A stretch of 32,682 bases of DNA from CAZGSN01 sp964371655 (lineage in GTDB: Bacteria > Desulfobacterota > Binatia > HRBIN30), in contig CAYJOD010000074.1 of the NCBI GenBank assembly GCA_964371655.1, positions 1 to 32,682 of the forward strand. The letters are read 5' to 3'. Below, one piece after another: positions 22,385-28,832 of the stretch. The translations under genes were made by a program, and so were the position numbers. The notes below the pieces were generated by a model. The model was not told where the DNA came from, ran no database searches, and worked only from the letters and a program-made list of their open reading frames with translations. The number at the start of each line of letters is the position of its first letter. The stretch's first letter is position 1.

Positions 22385-23197
22385 TCAACGTTGAGCGGAC
22401 GTGCAGTCGACGATCAGCCGGTTCTGCATCCACCGCGCAAACCACATCGCGACCGATTCCGGGTCGCCGGCGTTGACGTCGAGTAGGGCGCTGACGTCGC
22501 CGAGGGTGCTGCCCGCGAGCAGTGCTTCGAGCACAAGTGCCTCCTTGTCGCCGACCGACTCACAGCGGACATCGTAACCGGCGCGGCGGACGACGACCTG
22601 GTCGGGTCGATTGCGCAGGTCGATGTCGATCGCTTCGATCGGCGTGTTGCGCGCCTCCCATAGCTCGCGAATCGGCCACGGCGAGCTCAGCAGCGCCAGC
22701 GATGGCTGAAAGTGCAGGACCGCGTGTTGCCACTGTTCGTCGGTCCAATTTGCCAACGGCTGCGGATCGAGGGGAGGGAGGTCGTGTGCATTGAACGCGC
22801 GCGCGACGGCCCACTCGAGTCGGGCGAGATCGGCGAGAAACGGGAATCGTTCGGCGAGGACGTCGCCGCCAATAAAGCGCGGCAGCTCGGCGCCGATGTC
22901 GTTCAAGTTGTACGAGTGTTGTATCAGCGCCGGCGTATAGCGTGCGACCAACTCGTGACTGGCGCGATGCCCGATCAAGTGGAGCACGACTGGGTAGGTA
23001 TCCGTGAGCGCCTCGAGCACGCGCGCCGGGTAGCCGTCGACGTGGGCGCCGAGGCGCTCGCGCCGATCGCCGCGCGGCGGTGCAGCGATCACATCATCGA
23101 GTGGCGTGTGCTCAAGCTGCTCGGGTTGCAGGATGAGTGACGCCAGCCACTGCTGCGCCTGGCGCAGTGTCGGTGGCGGTCGGTCGAGTGGTTGCAT
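22385..23197 (-). CDS. bufC: DUF2063-type partner of the MNIO enzyme (BufC/HvfC-like)
   Basis: This 270-residue protein has the N-terminal DUF2063 'putative DNA-binding' domain: LRQAQQWLASLILQP, then RLGAHVDGYPARVLEALTD and LARLEWAVARAF. A C-terminal region ends in a winged-helix-like ALLDVNAGDPESVAMWFARW. In bufferin and methanobactin-type clusters this family is the partner protein that presents the precursor peptide to the DUF692 enzyme; the DNA-binding label is historical. ATG 23197 follows GGAGGACACTT. This makes the gene overlap the 3' end of bufB by 86 bases, because BufB has a long C-terminal tail. The start is supported by the conserved N-terminus. A later start cannot be fully excluded. 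Confidence 0.88.
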   Translation of the reverse strand: MQPLDRPPPTLRQAQQWLASLILQPEQLEHTPLDDVIAAPPRGDRRERLGAHVDGYPARVLEALTDTYPVVLHLIGHRASHELVARYTPALIQHSYNLNDIGAELPRFIGGDVLAERFPFLADLARLEWAVARAFNAHDLPPLDPQPLANWTDEQWQHAVLHFQPSLALLSSPWPIRELWEARNTPIEAIDIDLRNRPDQVVVRRAGYDVRCESVGDKEALVLEALLAGSTLGDVSALLDVNAGDPESVAMWFARWMQNRLIVDCTSAQR

Positions 23198-24020
23198 AAG
23201 TGTCCTCCGCGATGCGACGTGCTTGCGCCGCTTCCTGACAGACGCGTTCGAAGCTCGGGATGTCGGCGTCCCATTCCACCAAGGTCGAGACGCGCCCAAA
23301 CCGCCTGACGGCATGGGCGTAGAGCTTCCACACGGCGTCGCTGACCGGCGCGCTGTGGGTGTCGAACAGATAGGTGCCCATGTCGGTGAAGCCGGCGAGG
23401 TGGATCTGCGCCACCCGATGGCGCGGAATCGCATCGAGGTAGCGCAGCGGATCGAAGCCGAGGTTGTAGCTGCTGACGTACACGTTGTTTACGTCGAGCA
23501 GGATGCCGCAGTCGGCCTCATTGGCGACCACAGCAAGGAACTCCCACTCCGCAAGGGTCGAGTGCTGGTAGGCGACGTAGGTCGATGGGTTCTCGAGGAC
23601 GATGCGTCGCCCGAGCTCATGCTGCACGGCACCGACGCGATCGATGACGTGTTGGAGCGACTCTTCGGTGTAGGGCAGCGGCAGCAAGTCGTAGAGGCTG
23701 CGGCCGTTCACACCGGTCCAGCACAGGTGGTCGGTGACCAGCGCCGGTTCGATGCGATCGATCAAGGTGCGCAGGTTGCTTAGGTAGCGGCGATCCAGTG
23801 GGTCGGTGCCTCCGATCGACAGGGCGATGCCGTGCAACGCCACCGGGCGGTCACGTCGAACCTGTTCGAGCACGGCGAGCGGACGTCCACCGCTGTCCAT
23901 GTAGTTCTCGCTGATTGCTTCGAACCAATCGCAGCCGGGGGTGCCGCCGAGAGCTTCATCGTAGTGCTCCCGGCGCAGCCCGATGCCGAAACCAAGGGAG
24001 GGCCAGATTGAGCGATTCAT
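23112..24020 (-). CDS. bufB: DUF692 multinuclear non-heme iron oxidase (BufB-like MNIO)
   Basis: The 302-residue TIM-barrel enzyme is of the DUF692/MNIO family. The metal ligands are visible in order: HGIALSIGG, VTDHLCWTG, ENPSTYV, DVNNVYVSSYN, IHLAGF, DTHSAPVSD and LVEWDADIP. In bufferin clusters these enzymes use an iron centre and oxygen to turn precursor cysteines into copper-binding heterocycles (5-thiooxazoles). The N-terminal GFGIGLRREHY is typical. The last 35 or so residues (Thr/Ala-rich) lie beyond the barrel and overlap the start of bufC. ATG 24020 has only a weak AGGAA upstream. The gap to the precursor gene is 429 bases and full of repeats, so expression may be uncoupled from bufA. 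Confidence 0.93.
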   Translation of the reverse strand: MNRSIWPSLGFGIGLRREHYDEALGGTPGCDWFEAISENYMDSGGRPLAVLEQVRRDRPVALHGIALSIGGTDPLDRRYLSNLRTLIDRIEPALVTDHLCWTGVNGRSLYDLLPLPYTEESLQHVIDRVGAVQHELGRRIVLENPSTYVAYQHSTLAEWEFLAVVANEADCGILLDVNNVYVSSYNLGFDPLRYLDAIPRHRVAQIHLAGFTDMGTYLFDTHSAPVSDAVWKLYAHAVRRFGRVSTLVEWDADIPSFERVCQEAAQARRIAEDTYATTRPTATDTAPGAAVAGVTHPATRAA

Positions 24021-24183
24021 GGATTCACAGGTTCCTACATCTTGCGGGTGTTGAGCCCAAAAACCTGGTTGCGAGCTACGCCCGCAACCACAGCAGCGTC
24101 ATCGTTTGGAAGCACGCCCACTCCCGCAATTACTGCGGGAGTGGAGACTGTCGATTTTCTCCGCAACAGGCCGTCGCTCGGAG

Positions 24184-24287
24184 AATGGAAAACAGCAAAC
24201 CGGAAACCGAAAATGGAAGACCGGCCTTTCTGCATAAGCATAGCCCGGTTTCCGGTTTCCTGTTTTCCGTTTCCTGTTTTCCATTCG
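24184..24287. repeat. inverted pair of 7-bp arrays (CGGAAAC / CGGTTTC type)
   Basis: The left arm (about 24184-24224) reads GGAAAAC, AGCAAAC, CGGAAAC, CGAAAAT, GGAAGAC. The right arm (about 24246-24287) reads CGGTTTC, CGGTTTC, CTGTTTT, CCGTTTC, CTGTTTT, i.e. the reverse-complement family. The loop is about 21 bases. It sits in the gap between bufA and bufB (24021-24449), next to a CCCTCACCC element. The remaining bases of that gap show no gene. Confidence 0.8.
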
Positions 24288-24335
24288 GATCTATCGATAG
24301 TCTCAGAGGGTCGGGGTGAGGGATCCGTCCGACGG

Positions 24336-24387
24336 CCCTCACCCTAACCCTCTCCCGCGCCGGAATTGGCGCGGGAGAGGGGAGCTT
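24336..24387. repeat. CCCTCACCC hairpin element, copy 2
   Basis: The arms match copy 1 at 17408-17444 (CCCTCACCCTAACCC, then CTCTCCC / GGGAGAG and GGGAGCTT), with a loop enlarged by GCGCC/GGCGC, which lengthens the stem. On the minus strand it follows bufA by about 60 bases, so it may form a hairpin at the 3' end of the bufA message. Confidence 0.75.
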
Positions 24388-24449
24388 ACCTTGCGGCCCA
24401 ACTCGGAGATCTGTCGATGACACGATGACTCTAGGCGCTACGGGCGCCC

Positions 24450-24716
24450 TTACTTTTCCGGCGTGAGCCGGCCGCCGTCCAACTTCAGGCAGGCCTCTTT
24501 GCTGTCGGTTTCGACGTAGCCTTGGCCTTTGCAGGCGTTCTTGCCGGCGCAGGAATGGCCCTTGCCACCGCAGTCGCCTTTTCCCTTGCAGGCGTTGGCG
24601 CCGTAGCATTTCACCTTGTCGCCCTCATCGGCGCGGGCGACCGTGCTCATTGCGCCGACAGTCAGCAAGCCGACGACAGCCGATGCCAGTAGTACCTTCG
24701 TGTTTCGCGTTGCCAT
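24450..24716 (-). CDS. bufA: bufferin-type metallophore precursor (BufA2-like)
   Basis: This 88-residue precursor has a Sec signal peptide (cleavage likely after VARA, residue 29). A short core of about 59 residues carries six cysteines at 37, 43, 49, 56, 62 and 76. The core is Gly/Lys-rich with the twice-used NACKG motif (CYGANACKGKGDC and CAGKNACKGQG). This matches the class of periplasmic copper-binding RiPPs called bufferins: the DUF692 enzyme modifies core cysteines and the product is exported to buffer copper. ATG 24716 is chosen because GAGGAG precedes it at good distance and the signal peptide starts there; ten more upstream codons have no support. A YceI gene lies upstream on the same strand, and bufB and bufC downstream. 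Confidence 0.9.
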   Translation of the reverse strand: MATRNTKVLLASAVVGLLTVGAMSTVARADEGDKVKCYGANACKGKGDCGGKGHSCAGKNACKGQGYVETDSKEACLKLDGGRLTPEK

Positions 24717-24830
24717 GGTTCTCTTCTCCTCTTCGTGGCGCTGCAAACGCGCGCCCCGCTACTCGGCAAGCAGCGATGCGTCGTCACGATCTCGGACGGA
24801 GCCAGACCGTGGAGGCGCACGCCCGGGTGC

Positions 24831-25430
24831 CTACTGTTCCAGTGTTCCCTCAGCTTCGATCTCGACCTGGATCTCGTCGCCGACCAGCACGCCGCCGGTC
24901 TCGAGAGTCTGGTTCCAGGTAAGTCCGAAATCCTTGCGATTGATCGTCGTGTGCGCGGAAAAGCCGGCGCGCACGTTGCCCCAAGGATCCTTGCCCTCGC
25001 CGAAAAACGAGACCTCCAGCGTCACCGGCTTCTCGACGCCGTGGATGGTCAGCTTGCCGTTGAGCTTGCCGCTCTTCTTGGTTGCGTCGACGCCACTGAC
25101 GCTGGTGCTCGCAAACGTAATCTTGGGATACTTCTCGACGTCAAAGAATCGCGGCGATCGCAGATCTTTGTCGCGTTCCTCGACGCTGGTGTCGACGCTG
25201 GCAGCATCGATCCATCCCTGCACCTTCGTCTGCTCGGGATGCGTGGGGTCGAAGACGATCTGTCCCTCGAACTTATTGAAGCGCCCTTTCACCTGCGTAA
25301 ACAGGTGACGCACCCGAAAGCCAACGCTGGTGTGCTCCGGGTCGACTTTGTAGGCGGTGGCTGCCGCAGCGCTCGGGAAATAGAGTCCGCTCGCCAGCGC
25401 CAAGCAACACGCCCATATCCGAATTGTCAT
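24831..25430 (-). CDS. YceI-family periplasmic lipid-binding protein
   Basis: The product is 199 residues. A signal peptide of about 23 residues precedes the YceI lipocalin-like barrel, opening YKVDPEHTSVGFRVRHLFTQ and containing DVEKYPKITFAST, LTIHGVEKPVTLEVSF and NRKDFGLTWNQ. Family members bind polyisoprenoids or other amphiphiles in the periplasm; the biological role is usually unknown. ATG 25430 has AAGGA about 10 bases upstream. It lies 114 bases before bufA on the same strand and may be the first gene of that operon. A functional link to copper handling is only suggested by position. Confidence 0.92.
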   Translation of the reverse strand: MTIRIWACCLALASGLYFPSAAAATAYKVDPEHTSVGFRVRHLFTQVKGRFNKFEGQIVFDPTHPEQTKVQGWIDAASVDTSVEERDKDLRSPRFFDVEKYPKITFASTSVSGVDATKKSGKLNGKLTIHGVEKPVTLEVSFFGEGKDPWGNVRAGFSAHTTINRKDFGLTWNQTLETGGVLVGDEIQVEIEAEGTLEQ

Positions 25431-25500
25431 GCTGATATGTCCTTCTTCATCCATCACCGCCGTCGGCCGAAACCATCAATCCATGAACTGATCAGAAGAG

Positions 25501-25608
25501 TTCCACCACAGAGGAAACAGAGGACGCCGCGAAGAAAGAGACGAGGGGCGTCCATCTCCTTGTCTTGGTTGATTTCCTCTCTGTGCTCTCTGTGTCCTCG
25601 GTGGTGAA
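25501..25608. repeat. inverted repeat of 9-bp CACAGAGGA units
   Basis: The left arm (TTCCACCACAGAGG, then AACAGAGGA) faces a right arm CTCTGTG, CTCTCTGTG, TCCTCGGTGGTGAA that is its reverse-complement family. About 50 bases lie between. Elements with the CACCACAGAGGACACAGAG consensus recur in many uncultured bacterial genomes. It occupies the middle of the 339-base gap 25431-25769; I see no gene in the rest. Its unit resembles the 9-bp units at 6083-6118. Confidence 0.7.
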
Positions 25609-25769
25609 GATCCTTGTTGAAGTATCCGGGCTTTTCCGCCCGCGGACATTCGCTCCGCGCGTGGCCCGTCGCAAGTAAGTGAAAACCCGCAGGCGGTTGC
25701 GGAAGGTCCTCAATTGCTGCCTCGACGCCAGGGGCGAATAGTGCGCCGCGTAGACGTTGAGGAGGACGG

Positions 25770-26147
25770 ATGAATCCACACAATCTCGGCTCTGGTTTGC
25801 GTTCGGCGATAGGGCTCGACCCGGTTGCCGTGTACGGCTTTCAGATCTCCCATCGGAGCGCGGCGCAGAGGCCGCCGGAGATCGCGCTCATGGCTGCGGT
25901 GCTCGAAGACGCCATCCACTGCATTCACAAGAACATGCATGCCAAGCGCGGGCGCGCGCGGCGCGAGTTTCTCGACGCCTATCGTTGGATCTTCGACGCA
26001 GAACAGAGCTGGCCGTTCGCCTTCGAGAACGTCTGCGACATTTTGGGGCTGAGCGCCGGCGCGGTGCGTAGCACGGTCGGTGGGTTGTTGATCGGCGCGA
26101 CCGGGTCGGCGGGCGAAGAAGCGGCGGACGACGAGGCGGCAGCGTGA
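25770..26147 (+). CDS. conserved hypothetical, 125 residues
   Basis: ATG 25770 follows GAGGAGGACGG, so the start is secure. The central part has an ordered, protein-like pattern: ALMAAVLEDAIHCIHKNM, then EFLDAYRWIFD, then WPFAFENVCDILGLSAGAVR. The last segment could form a helix-turn-helix. I have seen this order (A-LEDAI, EA--W, WPFSF-N-CE-LG) in unnamed small proteins of deltaproteobacteria, but no function is known to me. The Ala/Glu-rich tail is probably disordered. There is no signal peptide. A small basic gene follows 17 bases later, so they may be cotranscribed. Confidence 0.75.
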   Translation: MNPHNLGSGLRSAIGLDPVAVYGFQISHRSAAQRPPEIALMAAVLEDAIHCIHKNMHAKRGRARREFLDAYRWIFDAEQSWPFAFENVCDILGLSAGAVRSTVGGLLIGATGSAGEEAADDEAAA

Positions 26148-26164
26148 CAAGGAGGATTGTGAAG

Positions 26165-26359
26165 ATGAAAGCACAAGTGAAGCGTTTGGTGAGACTACGT
26201 GGCCTGGTCGGTCATAAGCGCGCCAAGAGCACACCCACGCCCTTGGTCGCAACCTTGCCTCCCGTCTCGACGCCGGCGACGAAGACCGGCGCAGCCGGGC
26301 AGGTTGCGTTGGCTTCCGCATGGGCACACTTCGAGGCGGTTGGCTGGGACGAGGTCTGA
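26165..26359 (+). CDS. small hypothetical protein, 64 residues
   Basis: This is a basic N-terminus (KAQVKRLVRLRGLVGHKRAK) followed by a Thr/Pro/Ala segment and a short helical end (ASAWAHFEAVGWDEV). I do not recognise it. The start ATG has AAGGAGG 9 bases upstream, stronger than expected by chance, and it lies 17 bases after the previous gene. Both points support a real small gene. Confidence 0.5.
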   Translation: MKAQVKRLVRLRGLVGHKRAKSTPTPLVATLPPVSTPATKTGAAGQVALASAWAHFEAVGWDEV

Positions 26360-26477
26360 TCGGAGGTCGCGCTCGAAAGGGTCGCCGCGGCCAACGCAGC
26401 CCACCCGTGAACCACCATGCACGGCCGGCCGCGGGCGCCGAGGCGATCGCTTCCGACACCTCTGTCGCCTCGAACCG

Positions 26478-26618
26478 GGCTTTGCCCAATAATTTAGAGT
26501 GGCTCCTCCGTCATCCCGGCGAAAGCCGGGATCCAGCCCCACAACCCCGCCTGGATGCCGGCTTTCGCCGGCATGACGATGCTTCCTCCAGGGGTAGACG
26601 GAATTGTTGGGCAAAGCC
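26478..26618. mobile_element. MITE-like element A with 10-bp target duplication
   Basis: This 141-bp element has terminal inverted repeats GGCTTTGCCCAAYAATT, with one mismatch between the ends. It is flanked on both sides by the identical 10-mer CCTCGAACCG (26468-26477 and 26619-26628), a target-site duplication. Inside lies a second inverted repeat: CGTCATCCCGGCGAAAG with its partner in CTGGATGCCGGCTTTCG. No open frame is present, so it must have been moved in trans. It interrupts the 424-base gap 26360-26783; I see no gene in the flanking parts. The ends resemble those of IS5/IS903-group elements (GGCTTTG...). Confidence 0.8.
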
Positions 26619-26783
26619 CCTCGAACCGAATAGCTCCCGGCCTCGGGCGTCCAACGCTCAACCCGTTCGCTGAGAACGTCTAGCTAACACGTAGTCGCGC
26701 CGATGGCGCGGCCGTCAGCGCTTCAACGGCGCGTCAATCTCGCTCTCTGCGTCGGTCACACAAGAACCGCAAGGAGTCTTCAC

Positions 26784-28268
26784 ATGCAAGAGACCAACTA
26801 CGTCCCGCTCCACGCTCTAGATCAGGCGTTTCTGCATTTCGAAACCCCGAGCTGCTACATGCACATGGCGCTGGTCGCGGTCTTCGATGGGGGGTCGCTG
26901 GTGAGCCGTCGTGGGTTGGACGTCGCGCGCATCCGGCGCCACATCGCCTCCAAGCTTCACTCGACGCCACGTTACCGCCAGAGGATCGAGAACACCCCCA
27001 TCGTCGGCGATCCGGTGTGGGTCGACGACCCGTATTTCCAGCTCGATGACCATGTGCATCTGGTGCGCTTACCCGCTCCCGGCACTGACCAGCAACTACG
27101 CGAGCTGTGCGCCAGCATCCTGGCGCGGCCGCTCGATCGCTACCGGCCGCTGTGGGAGATCCACTGCATCGAGGGCCTGCGCGATGGCGGCTTCGCCTTG
27201 CTGGGTAAGGTCCACCACTGTCTCGTCGATGGCGTTGCCGGGATCGAGCTATTCGCGGCCATGCTCAGCCCCGTGCCCGCTCCGCAGGTGGAGCGCGCCA
27301 AGCCTTGGCGGCCGTTGCCATATCCGAGTCGCGTGCAGCTGTTGATCGACGACGTCTCTCGTCGCCTCGGTGCTTCGGTGGTTGCGTTGAATGGTCTCGG
27401 CGCGGCGCTCAAGGACGGCCGCGGCGAGCGTTTGCGCAGCCGCGCCGCGGCCCTGTGGCAGCTGGCGCGCGTCGAAGTCAGCGAGGTGCGCACTACACCC
27501 ATCAATCGCGCTCTCGGCCGCCACCGGCGCATCGAGTGGTTGCAGTTGCCATGGAGCGAGGTCACCGCGATCCGACGCGAGCTCGGAGGTACGGTCAACG
27601 ATGTTGTCCTCACAGTTGTTGCCGGCGCCATGCGTCGCTTCCTGAGGCACCGCCGAGTCGACGTCGATAGCCAGTCCTTCCACGTCTTGGTACCGGTGAA
27701 TATGCGCGCCAGCGATGGTGCTAGCGATGCCGGCAATCACGTCTCGGCCTGGCTGGTTCCGCTGCCGATCCAGGAGAGCTGTCCGCGCAACGGCCATGAG
27801 GCGGTGTGCGCTACGACCGCTCAGCTCAAACAAGACGAGCAGGCCTTGGGCACGCAAGTGCTCACCGAGGTCGTCGGCTGGATGACATCGGCGGTCCTGG
27901 AGCAGGTGAGCCGGCTCTTGCGTCGCACCTGCCCGTTCAATCTCATCGTCACCAATATTCCAGGGCCACCGGTGCCGCTGTACCTTATGGACGCTCGCAT
28001 GCGAGCTGCCTACCCATTCGTGCCTTTGTTCGAGAACCAAGGTCTGGGTGTCGCTCTGCTCAGTTATGCCGGACAGTTGTGGGTCGGCCTGGTCGGCGAC
28101 CGCGAGCTCGTCCCCGATTTGGCCAAGGTCGCCGGATGCTTTTGCGAATCCTTCGCCGAGCTGCACCGTAGCGCCGTGGGCGATGACGTGGTCCTACCCA
28201 GGCTCCGGCATGAGCGGCTGCGAGGTCGCCACGTGTACGGGCCGGACACCGCAACGGCGGTCGCGTGA
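26784..28268 (+). CDS. WS/DGAT-type wax ester synthase / diacylglycerol acyltransferase
   Basis: The product has 494 residues. The catalytic HHxxxDG is intact as HHCLVDG (His144, His145, Asp149). Other family blocks are present: LDQAFLHFETPSCYMHM near the N-terminus, RPLWEIHCIEGL just before the active site, and NDVVLTVVAGAMRRFLR and FNLIVTNIPGPP in the C-terminal half. It uses acyl-CoA to esterify fatty alcohols or diacylglycerol at the membrane/lipid-droplet surface, giving storage wax esters or triacylglycerol. ATG 26784 has AAGGAG 8 bases upstream and starts directly at the conserved MQETNYVPL. It is monocistronic, with mobile elements on both sides. Confidence 0.93.
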   Translation: MQETNYVPLHALDQAFLHFETPSCYMHMALVAVFDGGSLVSRRGLDVARIRRHIASKLHSTPRYRQRIENTPIVGDPVWVDDPYFQLDDHVHLVRLPAPGTDQQLRELCASILARPLDRYRPLWEIHCIEGLRDGGFALLGKVHHCLVDGVAGIELFAAMLSPVPAPQVERAKPWRPLPYPSRVQLLIDDVSRRLGASVVALNGLGAALKDGRGERLRSRAAALWQLARVEVSEVRTTPINRALGRHRRIEWLQLPWSEVTAIRRELGGTVNDVVLTVVAGAMRRFLRHRRVDVDSQSFHVLVPVNMRASDGASDAGNHVSAWLVPLPIQESCPRNGHEAVCATTAQLKQDEQALGTQVLTEVVGWMTSAVLEQVSRLLRRTCPFNLIVTNIPGPPVPLYLMDARMRAAYPFVPLFENQGLGVALLSYAGQLWVGLVGDRELVPDLAKVAGCFCESFAELHRSAVGDDVVLPRLRHERLRGRHVYGPDTATAVA

Positions 28269-28409
28269 GTCCGCTGCGCCTATGGTAGGAACCGCATTGC
28301 CCGCTTTGGCGACGGGCGTTGATCCTCGGAAGACGTGGCACGGGGCGTGGGAGGATCCCATGAATCACCGCTCCCTCACGGTCGCGGCTCAGGTCGAGAT
28401 TCGCAGGTG

Positions 28410-28582
28410 GTCTTTGCACATAAATTCGGTCGTGGTCCGATCTGTGGACACGATAAGTTGTGGAGTGCGGTGGCTTGCCACCGCTTTGCCCGATTCGGCG
28501 CCATGAGCCGTGGGGGTGACAGAAAAGCGGGAGCAAGCTCCCGCACTCCAAAGCGCCCACGACGAATTTATGTGCAAAGCCC
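28410..28582. mobile_element. MITE-like element B with 8-bp target duplication, carrying a REPIN
   Basis: This roughly 173-bp element has terminal inverted repeats CTTTGCACATAAATTCG starting 2-3 bases inside each end. It is flanked by CGCAGGTG on both sides (28402-28409 and 28583-28590). Between the ends lies a REPIN-like inverted pair (28461-28550). No open frame is seen. The outer ends share CTTTGC and AT-rich TAAATTC/TAATTT parts with element A. It lies in the 564-base gap 28269-28832, where no gene is visible. Just before the AAA gene there is also a small hairpin GAACGCC-ATCC-GGCGTTC. Confidence 0.75.
28461..28550. repeat. REPIN-like inverted pair, copy 2
   Basis: It has arms TGGAGTGCGG...GCTTT and AAAGCGGGAGC...CACTCCA, each with an internal hairpin (GGTGGC-TT-GCCACC and GGGAGC-AA-GCTCCC), as in copy 1 at 1123-1216. 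The right arm here is nearly identical to the left arm of copy 1 in reverse complement. Here the doublet sits inside mobile element B. Confidence 0.75.
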
Positions 28583-28832
28583 CGCAGGTGTACACCAGCT
28601 CAGAATCGCGTCCGCAAATGGGTGAATGCCTTGCCCAAGCCTCGCACGTCGCGGGGACGGGAAAGCGAGTCATTTCCGGGCCGTGGCGTTAGCCCCGCCT
28701 ATGGCATGCTGATGTCGTGAGAGATAGAACGCCATCCGGCGTTCGCGGGCATCACTTTGCGTCGGTTGTAGGCGACTTTCCGTAGCGAAAGGGTGGCTGT
28801 TGGCGCCGGCTTTAAGAGGGCGGAGGGTCCCT

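Noticed and set aside
21953..22486. Plus- and minus-strand frames rich in Arg-Asn or Ala-Thr dipeptides
   Set aside because: They only translate the hexamer arrays; all frames are similarly open and none has a start with a ribosome-binding site.
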